Below are positions 1 to 12,467 of a stretch of 64,000 bases of DNA, piece by piece. The notes under the pieces were generated by a model. The model had not been told where the DNA came from. It searched no databases and saw nothing but the letters and a program-made list of their open reading frames with translations. Made by a program: the position numbers and the translations under genes. The number at the start of each line of letters is the position of its first letter. Position 1 is the first letter of the stretch. This DNA comes from Hybos culiciformis (taxonomy: Eukaryota > Arthropoda > Insecta > Diptera > Hybotidae): NCBI GenBank assembly GCA_964007475.1, contig OZ023273.1:102918485-102982484 (forward strand), written 5' to 3'.

Positions 1-1446
1 AGTTTACGTGTAAAGCAGTGCATGATCCAATAAAAATATTGCTCAAATTAAAATGAATATTTTTTAATTTGTGATGAATTCGAAATACAAAGAGTAAAAC
101 CTGATGGAACAAGAGCGGGATCGAGATTTTATATTAAACGTGAAGCTAAAGATAAAGCATAGATTGTTAGAATTTAATCAATATTATATTGAATTTCTTA
201 TCAAATATTATCATTTTAACATTCGACAGAATTTATTTTCTGTACACTTTTTGCAGTTTGCACTGAATTGGAAGTTATTTATGTATTAACGAATTTTTAC
301 ATAACAATTAAATAAAACAATGTAAAGGATTAACAATAATCAAACAAACATGTTTGTTTTAATTCAAGTTGATTTACATTTTAAATTATTATCTTTTACA
401 GGAGAATTGTAAGATTATTAAATTAATTTTATAGTTTTATCATTTCCACGATGTGATAAGTTAATTATTTATATTATTACCTTTATTTAAATTAAGAATC
501 ATATTTGAAATTTTGAAATATTAATGTTATCAATGTTATATCAATTTAATTTTTTTTTTTCGATTGAAAAGTTTTCTGCAAATATATTGATAGTTATCAC
601 AATTTAAAATTAAACATAATTTTTTTTATCGAAATTACTGAGTATACTGTGGAACATCAAAATATAAAGATAATTATTGAAATATAAAGATAATTATTAT
701 CGAAAATTTCTTTTCGTATTTAAGTACATAAAACTTTGAAAAACTTCTTTAAAAAATTTATGCATCAAATTTTTTATAAAAATTCAAGCTTATGCTTACT
801 ATCCTTTTTAAGCATTAAATTAATATATACCTACTCAACTATGCAGCAGTACAGTATGCATTTGAATGAAAATAGAATGAAGATAATTTTAAAATATTGG
901 GTAAAATAGAATGGAATGAAAAATTAAAATAAAAAAGTTATTAGAATAATACTTTTGTATTCATTGCCTAAATTTGGTAAATTGGGTTCTTAACATCATG
1001 TTTCACATTTATAGAATGTAGATACAATGTTAAATTAGACGGAGCTCTCAATCATCGGTCAGTGAACATAATTGATGTAAGTTGTGATAGAAAAAGTTAT
1101 ATATATAAAATTTACAAATATACTTTAACAAAGTCAATCTTACATTTAAAAGTTTTAAAATATTTGCAACCAATAAATAGTTGAGTTGAAGTAAAGTGTA
1201 GCTTACTTACACAGTACCCATATAGTCTATGTATTAATGTATGTAATTTCCTTCTAGGAAAAAACACTGTTATTAGGGAATGATTTTGAAATAAAACTTA
1301 TAACTAAAACTGAAAATTAGAAAAAAACTTAATTTTGTTCACATCTAGTAAGGAATACATAAAATAAATTATGCAGGTATTATGTTTGAGAAATGCGGGC
1401 CAAAAAATTTCAAAAAATTTGAACTCAAATTATTCATTTCGTTATA
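1..1446. other. AT-rich DNA, no gene seen
   Basis: Very AT-rich sequence with homopolymer runs and stop codons in all frames. The only open frame over 60 codons (104-289, +) has low-complexity I/L/F/K composition and no recognisable domain, so I do not call it. Nothing else is supported here. Confidence 0.6.
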
Positions 1447-1451
1447 TAAAA

Positions 1452-1636
1452 CCATAGATTAAGAATACGTCTTTTTTGGTATTTTATTGTGAAAGTGTTA
1501 GTAAAACTAAATAAAATTCTTTTCATACATTGATAATTACCACGTATTTTATTTTGTTTTACTAACACATTGACATAAAAATACCAAAAATAATGTTGTA
1601 TGAAGCTTCCCATCTTTCTGTATTCTTAATCTATGG
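1452..1636. mobile_element. Short TIR element (MITE-like), 185 bp
   Basis: The ends are inverted copies: CCATAGATTAAGAATAC at the left and its reverse complement at the right. A second inner inverted pair (GTTAGTAAAAC and GTTTTACTAAC) lies between them. TAAAA occurs directly outside both ends (1447-1451 and 1637-1641), consistent with a 5-bp target duplication, although so AT-rich a 5-mer could match by chance. There is no coding capacity, so it would be a non-autonomous DNA transposon derivative. Superfamily not assigned. Confidence 0.6.
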
Positions 1637-1641
1637 TAAAA

Positions 1642-2549
1642 CTAACTCTTTATAGCTTTCAAAGTATATTTTGACGTTAAAAAGAGAAAAATATTTTTAA
1701 ACTTTGTTAAATTTAAATGTAATATTTTAGTATTTTCTGATTAAAAATTATATATTAATAAGAAAGGGAATTTAGTTTCCAGACAAAAAGAAATATTTGA
1801 ATTTTGAAAATATTTACATAATTTATTTTCCGTATTTGAATTGTGATGTTTTATAAAATAATTATGATTTTATTTCTTGCATTATTGTTTTAAAGAAAAA
1901 TTTTTATTAAAACTTTTTTGTTATTTTATTCCGGAGTTTGATGGAAATTGACATAACTTTAATTAATTACTGAGCATAATGTCCGTTGACGTGGAACATA
2001 AGCGTATATTTTTTTACAAATGAAAAGTACAATATTTAAATAAAATAAGCTAGGCTGGTGCTAAATACTTAATGTTTGGAAAAAAATAATAGTTTGTTTT
2101 ATAAAATTTTTTAAACTAAAGCTGCAACGTAATGAGCCTAATATTATCGTAAGACCTTATATCTATGAAACCACTTCTAATAACCTTTGAAATCATTTAG
2201 TATTTTATCAGAAGTTCTACCGACTTTTATTAGATAATCCATAAAAATTTCAAATTGCATTAAAGGAAGAAAAAACTTGTTAGTTCGATTAATTACAAAA
2301 AAAACTATTAAAATTATTCATCTAAATAAAACTGCATACAATAATTACTCTTATGTCAGATAAACTCTTTTAAAATTTTGTTTTTTTAAGGTGGATTTTG
2401 GAGCGAAACAAATTAAATCAGATGAAAAATGTTATTTCAAAGTCGTTAAGTATTTCAGAAGCTATTTTAATGTATAAAAATATCAGAAAGAAAATATAAA
2501 ACATATTCTAATATAAAGTACGTGAATATAGTTTTAATTAGATTTGTTT
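1642..2549. other. AT-rich DNA, no gene seen
   Basis: No open frame, RNA-like structure or clear repeat was seen between the short TIR element and the hAT element. Confidence 0.5.
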
Positions 2550-2883
2550 TCAATAAGTAGGGTTGCCAAATGGTCTCTTTAAAAGAGAACATGGTCTCTT
2601 TTTTAGCTTTTTTTTCTTTTTTTGTTCTTCAAATGGTCTCTTTTAGTCTCTTTTTTAGACTTTCATTGTTTTCAAGCTATTTTAAATGTTTTCGACGAAT
2701 TGTCAGATTTGAAGTTTTTGGAACGTAGTTCCTTAACGCGGCTTATAAAAACAAAACATAGGTGCGAAATTATAGAAAAGTTCACGTAACGTAACGAAAT
2801 TCTGTATGTATGTATGTATATATAAAAAAATATAATGTATTTTAATTTTTTATTTTCATCTGTTGTTCCTTTCTAACTCTGTG

Positions 2884-2971
2884 TGGAAGTGAGGACGAAG
2901 TGAGGGGGGAAGTTAGGGCGGAAGTGAGGCGGAAGTGAGGGCGGAAATGAGGGCGGAAGTGAGGGAGAAAG
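2884..2971 (+). repeat. GC-rich minisatellite, about 12-13 bp units
   Basis: Six to seven imperfect tandem units of the form GCGGAAGTGAGG (variants with GGGGGAAGTTAG and GCGGAAATGAG). It is purine-only on the + strand for long stretches and much more GC-rich than the surroundings. It lies inside the hAT element at 2558-3830. Confidence 0.85.
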
Positions 2972-3239
2972 TTTAAATTTATTGAAAATGAAAATTACTT
3001 ATATACACGCAATGTAACTACGTTCCTATCGGGTGTCCTATGACAGCTCTTGTGTATTTTTATCAGAAACTAATGACAAACTTTGAAAAAGCTACCATCT
3101 AGCTTAAAATCGCTTCAATTCTTCAAACAATATTCTAGTTCTGTATTTATAAAAATGGCTCAATTTTGTTTTTGCGATCTCTGGGCAAAACGCAAACGTT
3201 TAGCGAGTATTTTCTATGATAGAAGCTTAGTGGACCAAA

Positions 3240-3422
3240 GAGAAAAATAGACTTACTTCTGAAACTGTAAAAGAAATAATGGCTGTAGTATATAACTTGA
3301 AGAATATCTCGTGTAAAGATTTTTACTACCTAATAAAAAATGACAAAAAGTTCTTAAATACAGTTTCTAGCTCAGTCAAATATGATTTCGTTCAATTAAA
3401 GTTCAAAATTTTCGAAATTTAG
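3240..3422 (+). pseudogene. hAT transposase C-terminal remnant
   Basis: An open stretch of about 60 codons ends at TAG 3420-3422 and has no start codon. It contains RLTSETVKEIMAVVYNL, then an SCKDFYYLI segment and a closing KYDF. This pattern (RLS/T..TVK...YN, sC..FY..L, KY) resembles the C-terminal dimerisation region of insect hAT transposases. It sits inside a TIR element with an 8-bp target duplication, which independently supports hAT. The N-terminal zinc finger and catalytic region are missing or scrambled by stops. Family recognition is from memory of the motif and was not searched. Confidence 0.55.
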
Positions 3423-4168
3423 CTTTGTACAAGTAAACAAGTTAAAATGAGTTGGTTTATGAGTTATGTAACGTTACTAACTCAGAGAAATTCTATTGAA
3501 CTAATTTTTGTTTAATAAATTTAATTTTTTTAATGTATGTACTTATAATAAAATGTATAATTTCTATGAAATTTTGCAATAAATAATTAAAGTTTGAAAC
3601 TTTTTGAAAACTTTTTGAATTAAGCTTTGTACAGGTGAAAATGAACTACTTAATTTTTTATGTGCATCATTGAAGTATTTTATATTAATGTATAAAAAAA
3701 ACTGAATAAATACTAAATTATATTTCTTGGTCTCTTTTTGATCTCTTTTTTTTTCACCCGAATGTTCTCTTTTTTTCAGATTTTTTTTAAAAATGTACTC
3801 TTTTTTCACTTAACTCATTTGGCAACCCTATCAATAAGTCAAACATATATAGAAATTGAATAAAGGACTTATTGTTTCTTAGTAACCAAATTTTGTTTAA
3901 CTAATAATTTTCTAGAAAGCTGGGATCTAAAATTTTGTGCATTTTATTTAAATGAGTCTCCACCTCATGATTTTGCAAAGTAAAAGGCCGTCTGATTTCA
4001 ATATGTCTTATATCTTTCAATTTGTCTTATAGCTTTCAATATTAATATGAGTTATGGTAGGTATATTGGTATATCTTTATGTACTTCGGTTCAAACTAAA
4101 TTTAATTTTGAATATATAACCTGAATATAAAGTTTTACAATTTCGAATTATGAGTTTGAATTACTATA

Positions 4169-4284
4169 ACACACAGAGGTGGACTCAGATTTTTTGATCG
4201 GGACATTTCTCTTGAATATTCTTTCTCTTCATGAATCAAATCACTTACGTCCCAATCAAAAAATCTGAGTCCACCTCTGTGTGT
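4169..4284. mobile_element. Very short TIR element, about 116 bp
   Basis: Two inverted arms of about 34 bp, each reading ACACACAGAGGTGGACTC inward and continuing to a GATTTTTTGAT segment, enclose only about 45 bp. The arms are almost identical. I could not settle a target duplication because the outer bases are CA dinucleotides. It is a non-coding MITE-like insertion or a hairpin-forming repeat. Confidence 0.65.
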
Positions 4285-4742
4285 GAAGAAAAAGTTATTT
4301 TCTACTTTTTCTTGCGGCCTGGCCTCAGTTTTTTGGAAAACTCGTTTTTAACTTATTTTTTTATAAATAAAAATTACTTAGCTTTGTAAATATTAAAGTA
4401 GTAGAATTATATAAAAATGAGAATATTAAATACTTTTATACTGAATAAAAACAATAAAACTTTCTACTGATATGTAAAATTTTTTGTTGGAAATTATGAA
4501 TTGAATTATTCTTCTTTTCCTATTCAAGTGAATGACATAATGCTGATTTTTGCTTTAAAATAATTCGAGTTTTACGGAACATAATGAACTTAACTTAATG
4601 GCAAAAGATACAAAATTCTTGAGCATAAAAATCATAGTAATATAATGTTTTTTTTTTAATTTTTTTTTTATCACGGAAAATATTCGTCGTTCTACTTCCG
4701 AAGATCGCAGACTAAGAAGTTGATTCCAGGCACTTTAAAAAG

Positions 4743-4830
4743 CTCGAAACTATTTTAGGCATATCAATACAATCTTAGAAAAGATTCTCGAAACTATTTT
4801 AGGCATATCAATACAATCTTAGAAAAGATT
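4743..4830 (+). repeat. Exact 44-bp tandem duplication
   Basis: The 44-bp segment starting CTCGAAACTATTTTAGG occurs twice head to tail with no mismatch seen (4743-4786, 4787-4830). This is a simple local duplication, recent by identity. Confidence 0.9.
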
Positions 4831-5920
4831 CTTTATTGTATTATTTGTCTTATTTAAGAAAAATTAATAACGAAAATTCAACCTTAATTTTTTATCTATC
4901 GACAAATACGCATTAATAAAAATAGTCTTTAGAATAATCACATAAGACAAATAAATATTTAAGAAACATAATGTTTCAATTCAATTGACGATATTAAATT
5001 GAATGATATTTTATAAATTGATATATTTAGAAATAAAAATTGTTAAAAGCTTTTTACAGTCACTGAATATTATTCATTGATATAACATATCAATATACTG
5101 CTGATGCTAAATATTAAAAACAGAAAATTTAAGATAAGATGAGGTCAGGCAAAATAAATAGTGTGTTGACAAAAAAGCAAAAATTGTTTACTCATACGAA
5201 AAAATCATAATAATACCTAAATATAAACAATAATGAATAAATTTTAAGTTGCCAGTTTAATTTTGGTTTAGTGATTATTACTGGTGTGAACAGATCTTCT
5301 AAGACTATACAATTTTATAGTTTAAATTTTAGGTTTTTAACATGATATAAATTTTATTATAATAGATTAATCTTTATATTTGCCATTTTGATTTATGATG
5401 ACTTTTATATTTCACATTTATATTATATGCTTGAATTTCCATGGATTCAAATAAAAATTTATATATAGAATTATTATAATTGTTTTGCGAATTTCGATAA
5501 TAATAATAATAAATTAAATATTTGAAATAATTATATTTATTTTGAAACTTTTGTTTAAATTATTAGTATTTCTTGTTCAAACAAAAAATAATACATATCA
5601 TTATAATGTATATCCGTTTTAGAGTTTTAGACAAATGTAATTTATTATTTGTAGGTTTTAAGGTTTAAGTTCATTATTTTGATTTTAATTAAAAAAATTA
5701 ATTTGAATAAACAGAAATATTATGTATGTAAGGAGTTTCCATCATGGTAAAACAAATATTATAATTATTATTTATTACATGCCTATATTTTATATTTTCT
5801 AGATGAGATGTGAAAACTTTAAAAAAATTAAAATTTAATAGTTTGTGATTGATTCAATAATGTTTCGTTTATAATTATCTACTTTTTTTTTTAAGTTTAT
5901 ACTTCTTTAGCGGCGTTGGA
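4831..5920. other. AT-rich DNA, no gene seen
   Basis: AT-rich with a short (ATA)n run near 5500. No open frame with recognisable content and no clear inverted repeat. Confidence 0.5.
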
Positions 5921-6043
5921 AGAAATTTGGTAGAGGGTAAAAATCCATTTTCATATAGAATTTTTCTGAGAATCGTCATCATTTTTCTGAGAATCGGCCG
6001 TCATCATTTTTTTCAAATATTAAAAAAAAAACAAACCATAATT

Positions 6044-6107
6044 GGGTTCGAACCTGGCACCTTCAGACTTATTAGTATGGTGTTCTATCCACTAAGCCAT
6101 ATGGCCA
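6044..6107 (-). repeat. tRNA-like Pol III module (left of an inverted pair)
   Basis: Read on the minus strand it has an A-box-like TGGCTTAGTGGATAG and, about 35 nt on, a canonical B-box core GGTTCGAACCC, as in tRNA genes and tRNA-derived SINE heads. An A-run (6023-6031 as seen on +) lies on its 3' side. A homologous module in the opposite orientation lies at 6408-6465. Both share a GAATTCTGAAGGTGCCA-like stretch. The cloverleaf is not convincing, so I treat it as SINE- or tRNA-related and not as a functional tRNA. Confidence 0.6.
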
Positions 6108-6193
6108 TATAATTTTTGCTTTCTAAAATCGTATAAAGAGTATTCTTCTAAATAATATAAAAATTCAAGTTCAACTTCTGTTTTGTTCTTTAA

Positions 6194-6336
6194 GGTTCAT
6201 GAATACGGTTAGTGGAATGAAATAAACGGGTTCATGAATACGATTAGTGGAAGGAAATAAGAGAGAAATTTTTAAAAAATAAACGGGTTGAATACGATTA
6301 ATGAAAGGAAATAAGAGAGAAATTTTTAAAATAAAT
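6194..6336 (+). repeat. Imperfect tandem repeat, about 45-55 bp units
   Basis: Three imperfect copies of a unit containing GGTTCATGAATACGATTAG followed by GGAAATAAGAGAGAAATTT. It sits between the two inverted tRNA-like modules at 6.04 and 6.41 kb and may be part of the same mobile structure. Confidence 0.7.
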
Positions 6337-6407
6337 TCAGGGGATTTTAATTATTAAAGAAGACAAGTGCTCTTTTATGTTATTTTAGAAAGCTGAAATC
6401 ATAAGGG

Positions 6408-6465
6408 CAATATGGCTGAGTGGATAGAATATCGGATTACAATTCTGAAGGTGCCAAGTGCTGAG
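6408..6465 (+). repeat. tRNA-like Pol III module (right of an inverted pair)
   Basis: Contains the A-box-like TGGCTGAGTGGATAG and the same middle segment as the 6044-6107 module, but the B-box position has decayed to GTGCTGAGAAT. It is oriented opposite to the left module, so the two could pair. It is followed by A/T-rich low-complexity sequence. Probably a degenerate SINE head. Confidence 0.5.
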
Positions 6466-6499
6466 AATTTTATGAAATTTTTTTTTTTTTAATTTTTTT

Positions 6500-7150
6500 A
6501 ACATAATAATGTAGTTACGCCAAATACAAAATACCAAAGAGGGAGAGATAATAAATTGGTCAATTAATTTTTTCAGATTGATCTAATTAATTTCCGTAAA
6601 GCGTCATAATTTATAAAGTTAAAATTTTTCTCTTAATTTAAGTATCTGTACTTCGTTTTGGTAAATATTCACAGCTTTTTCGTGCAATCTTATTTTCACA
6701 ATAGAATTAACATAATCTTGTGATCATTCATAAAAAATTTAGACACCGGATAATAGGTATATCACTAAAGTCCCAACTAATTTTCAAACATGTTTTACCA
6801 CTTACTATGACAAGACAGTTATATGTATATATGTATTTAAACAAGCATTTGTTAATCCTGTTGTAGTTAATAAGATAATAAACGCTAAAAAAAGTACGAA
6901 TTTAAGTAAGAAAAGTGATCACATTTCATTTCATGTTTCATGTTTTTGTTTTATTTTTTTTACAGAGATCATGTAACCACTAAAGTTATAAACATTATAT
7001 CCTATAAAACAAATTTATAATATTGGACGCACTAAACTCGTTACAAATAATTTTATTAAAGCCTTGAGAAACAACATAGGTATATTTTGGCATTGATAGT
7101 ATAGATATCGATCAAGTAATTTATCATTATAGGTTTTCCCGGCTCAAAAT
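6500..7150. other. AT-rich DNA, no gene seen
   Basis: No supported gene or repeat was seen in this stretch. Confidence 0.4.
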
Positions 7151-7410
7151 ATGCAAAAAAAAAAAACACACGAAGCAGTCATAGAACTGCCTACAGAAGT
7201 TTATACTTAAGATTTAAACTATGAAATAACAGTGGCTACAAATAATGGACTGCTTTTGGAATGATGGACTGATTTTTATTTTAATTTACATTTTGTACTG
7301 AGCAGCCCATCATTTGTAGCCACTGTTATTCATAGTTTTTTTCATAGTTTTTAAATCTTTAAGTATAAACTTCTGTAGGCAGTTCTATGACTGCTTCGTG
7401 TGTTTTTTTT
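7151..7410. mobile_element. Inverted-repeat (foldback/MITE-like) element, 260 bp
   Basis: The left arm contains CACACGAAGCAGTCATAGAA and continues through AACAGTGGCTACAAAT. The right arm is its reverse complement with a few small indels. The arms are about 90-100 bp with a spacer of about 50 bp. No target duplication or coding capacity was seen. The transcript of either strand would form a long hairpin. Confidence 0.75.
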
Positions 7411-8060
7411 AATTATCTACTTAAGAGCTTAATAAAGAGAATTAACCAAAAAGAATTTCTGCACCTATATATACACTATTAGTAGATTCTTATTAAACTG
7501 TTAATAATACTTTGTAGTCTCGTGATATAAGTATTGACTCGTGTCTATCTGTTTTTGTGTATACACAACAGGCACGAAGCGTGAGTTTTTCAATATTGGA
7601 AGCACACTAATAGAATTTAATGCTTTTTAGGTTTACAAATAATACAGTATTAAATAAGGCAAGATATTGAAATGCTCTGAAATAAATAGGTTCATTTTAA
7701 TTATTTTGTAACATATGTACATTTAATGTTTATTACAAAATTGATCCGAAGGTTTTTTACATTAGAAAAAAAATTTAATTTGAATTATTTGAATATCACA
7801 AAAAAATCAAATTAGTATACTTTTCAGCGCAAATAATAAATTTCCTTTACTCATTATTCTTATTCTTATACATAATTCCCTTTCCTACATTTTAATGTTT
7901 TTTAGACGGTAAATTTAGTGTCTCGGCTATAAAAGCAAATTAAATTCCTATCCCTTTCATATTATTAAGAATGCATAATTTAAAATCATTATTCGCTACA
8001 TTGAAATTAAGTTTAACGCCTGCTATGAAATTTAGCCGTTAATAAAAATTCCATACAAAA

Positions 8061-8179
8061 AATAATGATTTCAAAAATTTTTCCATTAGTACAGAATTTC
8101 AGTATTGAAAAGCGACATCTGATTAATGTAATCAATACTGAAATTCTCTTTGAATGGGAAATTTTTTGTAATCATAATA
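8061..8179. repeat. Inverted repeat with 45-50-bp arms
   Basis: The arm 8061-8107, containing GAATTTCAGTATTG, is mirrored imperfectly by 8132-8179. Between them is a short GC-richer loop. No target duplication was recognised. A degenerate MITE is possible. Confidence 0.55.
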
Positions 8180-11100
8180 ATGAATTAAATTTTTACATTC
8201 TTAATATTAGAAAGCGTATAGAAAGAAATATGTATTGTAAATAAAAGGTAATATAGGGGTAATTCCTATTGAATGCAAGTTCTGAATGCATTATTCAAAT
8301 TTTAATCTATGATTTTTTTGTTAAATATTAAAATTATTTCTATGGAAGCACTCAATACGTTCAATATATGAATGATTCGTCCCTGATACACAACTCGTTG
8401 TAATAACAAATTTTCTTAACATGTGTTGTAATCTACTATTAATGCACAATACACACAAACTGAAACTATATATCTGTCGTAATGATTTCAAAATTTATGA
8501 CACTGAAATTTCAAAAATTTAATTAATAATAAAATAATTAAAAATTTATAAAAAAAATCACAAATTATGCTTATTTATTATATTTTTATACTTTATATTT
8601 CTTTTATGCTAGGAAGGAAAACATAATACATAATAAATATAAAGAATTGTAACATAAAGATCATTCCAGACGGAACACTTATAAAATGTAATAAAAATTC
8701 ATTTCTTTGAAATAAAGGATAATCATCATCATAAGTAAAATAGTTTGAAAGAAATATCCTTAAATTTCCTGATTTTAAAAAAGTTTCATTTCCTTTTGAA
8801 TAAACTTTAAAGAAATTTTTCGATGTTATAAATGGAATCCTTTTAGTGAAAAAAATTCTTAGATTTTTTTGGAGATCATGTGCACAATTTTGTACTTTTT
8901 TAAATCATTATTATTGCTTTGCTTTAGATTTAGATTGCATTTAAAATAAATTTTATTGTCACAAAAGATATCTGAATTATTTTCTGCATAAAGAAAATAT
9001 ATAAAGAAAATGACATTTATTATTTTATAAATTTCTGTTAATATTACAAAAAAAATCAAATTATCACATCGTGATAATATATAACTAGTTTAATTTATTT
9101 TCGTTTGAAGATTACTTACGACAAATAAAACCTTAGTTAACCATTTTAAGTGGTTAGGATTTTGTCTTTCTTTTTGTTCTGAATAATGAAAATGGGAAAT
9201 AAAGATGTTTATTGTACGATTTATTTACATTTGCTTTTGATTTTAGAATTAAGTTCTCACAGATTACATTTTCGATTTAGAAAATCGTATGTATACATGA
9301 AATTAAGCAATTTGAAGTAAAAATGATTAATAATTATTGTCTGAATTTAAATCTACATAATCTGGTGGACCTTAACCACAAAAATTATGTACATAAATCT
9401 TATAATATAAAATACTTATTTTTATTTGACGTATAATTAATTGCTGAAACGTCCAAAACGAAAGTATAAAAAATCTTATTGTTATAAAATATTATTACAA
9501 ATAAAAGTAGTTTAGAAACTATTAACTATTGAACATTGTTATATTCATCGTTGTTAGGAACCTCTTTTGGCAAAATTTGAAGAAAAAACATAACTAAAAT
9601 TAATTTTACTTTTTTTTAATTTAAATTATTTTTTAAAATCTAATAATAAACATAAAAATAAAATAATATCTATAATGTTATTAAACAGATTTCCTTTCGT
9701 TTTACATTGATGAAAAATTCACTGAAAATTTAATATTAAATTCATTCAAACTTATAAATACGAACTTTCCTTGGTTTTGTGGAAGAATTTTATTAAATAT
9801 GTGAAGAGAAAATTAGTTTGAAAATATTTTTGTTTAAATCCAGGTGAAAAACACATTTATATATAGTAGTGTAGAATGAAAAACTTCCACAATGTACAAA
9901 TTTGTTTTAAATTTTTTCTTATAAAATTTATTTCTCCTTTTGAGAATTCTTAAACGAAAATATTATTTAAAGTTCAAAGGAAATTTTGTGTATAATTTAA
10001 AGAAGTGGGAAGCAAAAACAATTAAAAAACGAAGAAAATAAATAAAAAACGTTAAAAAAGGAATTTTATATTACGTCCTTTGATGACCATTTATTTGGTT
10101 TTTTGGATCATGGATGGTTATTAATCATATCGTATGAACACAATGTTGAGGCCTGGATTACAAATAAATGTGAAATTTTTTTAAGATTACCATAATTTTA
10201 ATAGAGATCTGAATAATTTCTTGATATTTGAACAATGTTACTAGACAATAATTAATAACTCTCTAAAACTTTTTAAATTTATTTGAGGCATTACACCGAG
10301 GGATTACACCGACACATAAAATTTATCTCAAGGACCAAAATCGTATCTACACTGAAGCTAGACAAAAAACCAGTAACATTTCCCTTATTTACATAAAACT
10401 ATATGTTAATAAAATTAATGATAAAATATTTTTCATATTGAAAACTAAATTTTAAATAGTGTTTTTATTTCATTTATGTTCAATTTAGGTTTGCTGTTTC
10501 CATTTTTTGAAGTATAATCAGCATAAATTAACTGATGAAATATAAAAATCGTATAGCCTACAGCCATAAAAACGATAATAAAAATATTCAAACAGCAAAT
10601 GAGTAATTATCAAAAAAAAAAAATATGAAAAAATAAAATTGCTGTCCTGTGAATAAAGTTTATGGTTTTAATGTACATTTAGTTTATTTTACAATTTTGT
10701 ATGAATTGGTCATAAAATACAACTGGGAAGTTACACGTGTCACAATCACAACCATGCTGACATAATGGTTATTGGAAATTTTTATGACCAATTTTAAATA
10801 CAAAATACAAAGTATCTTCTTAAGTGTAGCCACGGATAATAATTACAAATAATCTCAACGATGTTGAAACTTTAATATATGCTAATAATTTTTTATTTTT
10901 TTTAAATTTATGATCTACACAAAAAACTGAGAAAACGAAATTGCATGATGAGATCCGAACAAAATGGAATTGGTTTTATCAGAACATAATTTATATGTTT
11001 TTTACTATATTTAGGAAACTAAACTTATTTTCGTGCGGTAATTGATATACAATTGATAATAGAAGTGATTGGATCAGTTAACATAATTGAAAAATATAAG

Positions 11101-12330
11101 TATTGTCCTCGGTACACTGATATTTCCTGAATCGTTGGCGACATTTAAAAATATTTAAATTTTTTGTTGCTGGAAAATTTTCAAATTCGTATTATGCCCA
11201 ATACAAATAATATTTGAAAATATAGTCTTACAAATAAAGGACCGTGAATGCCTTGAAGCAGCTATGAATATCTTAAAGCAGCACAGTAAAACAGGACAGT
11301 GAAATTATATAAAATGAGTATGAGAATATTTTTTAAAAATACATAGCATTCTCTTAAATTAATATTTTATTTTAATTACATTTATTAATTTAATTGAAAC
11401 GAAAACTATAAAAGAATAAACTTTTTTACGCAGGTAGAAAATGAATTGCGCAATAAAGTTGAACGAAAGTATAATTCATTATAAAGTATAATATTATATG
11501 ATTTATGGATACAATATTTTTGATTTATGTATAATTATTGTTCTATTGAACATAAAAAACAACCATTTGTAATTATTATCATTAAAAATAATTATGTCAG
11601 CTACTTTCATCTATAGACTGTAGAGACTTACAGTAAATTAATATGATATAACTTGATTTCTAAAATCTTCAATAATATCGAAAATTATATGTAATTATAT
11701 GTATAATATTGTCATCCTTTGAAAGTGAAGTCTTAAATTCATGCCAAGGGGACATTGTATATTTTATCAAGTATTTTGGGATGTCCAAAAAGATTATATC
11801 AAATATGATTATTATTCTATGCCAAAAATTTTCAATAAACACTTTCTATTTTCAAAATAAAAACTGTATTTTCCTATACACACAAGACAAATTTTTATTA
11901 TCTTTATCTATTGCTTTTCTGTATAAACTACGAGTATATAATGTATTTTTTGTTGGCATTGAAATCCTTAAATTATAGATTTTCGCATTGTATAAGTAGT
12001 TTAAAATTCAATGCAGTTTTTCTCATATACCTACCTATATATAATACACACTATTTTGCCAACAAATTTTTATCTGACGTTTCCTAAAACATATTTTCGT
12101 AGGGTTGCTCTTGAAAATAAAAAAAAAAAATAATGTTAAAATGAGTGAAATCTATTTTCCAATTATACACCTGTTATATTCATTATTTCTCTGTTATCTC
12201 AAATAACTATAGTCAAATTAAAATTAGAATCCATGCCACAGTAAATCTGTATAATTTATAGTCATATTAAAAAACTAATATTTTACAAAAAAAAGAAAGA
12301 TTTAAAAATTATGATTTAGTTTATTAATAT
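8180..12330. other. AT-rich DNA, no gene seen
   Basis: Long AT-rich stretch. The open frames at 8859-9059 (-) and 11709-11978 (+) have no domain, codon bias or splice context that I can support. A weak inverted pair (GAATTGGTCATAAAA near 10.70 kb and its complement near 10.79 kb) is the only structure noticed. Confidence 0.5.
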
Positions 12331-12335
12331 TTCAG

Positions 12336-12467
12336 ATTCATCAGTGTTCAGGAAGTTCTTGCAAAGTTTGTCGTAAAGAATTTTTAATCATGGACAACAA
12401 AAATAGATTTTTATTATTATTTCTGCTCCTGCTCAGAATTGCAATTCACGGATCAACGGATTATTAG
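12336..12467 (+). other. Possible terminal exon of an unknown gene (weak)
   Basis: A polypyrimidine/TTTCAG acceptor-like site at about 12328-12335 is followed by an open frame to TAG 12465-12467. The frame encodes a Cys-containing segment (QCSGSSCKVCRKEF), then MDNKNRFLLLFLLLLRIAIH from ATG 12390. The piece is less AT-rich than its surroundings. From the ATG it is only 25 residues and looks like a hydrophobic signal or anchor segment. No donor site, partner exon or homologue is recognised, so this could easily be chance. Confidence 0.15.

Larger units (their letters stand above)
2558..3830. mobile_element. hAT-superfamily DNA transposon, decayed, 1.27 kb
   Basis: The ends are inverted repeats beginning TAGGGTTGCCAAATG. 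They are flanked on both sides by the same 8 bp, TCAATAAG (2550-2557 and 3831-3838). An 8-bp duplication with TAGGG-type ends is the hAT signature. Inside are a GC-richer minisatellite (about 2884-2971) and a remnant of hAT transposase C-terminus (3240-3422, +). The rest is AT-rich with stops in all frames, so this copy cannot make a transposase. The perfect duplication suggests insertion was not extremely old even though the coding part is decayed. Alternatively it is a non-autonomous derivative that kept a piece of the parent gene. Confidence 0.85.

Noticed and set aside
104..289. 61-codon open frame in AT-rich DNA
   Set aside because: Composition is typical of random AT-rich DNA and there is no domain or splice context. 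The same applies to frames at 8859-9059, 11709-11978, 13460-13751, 40782-41203, 42191-42409, 43084-43269, 44998-45219 and 46860-47048.
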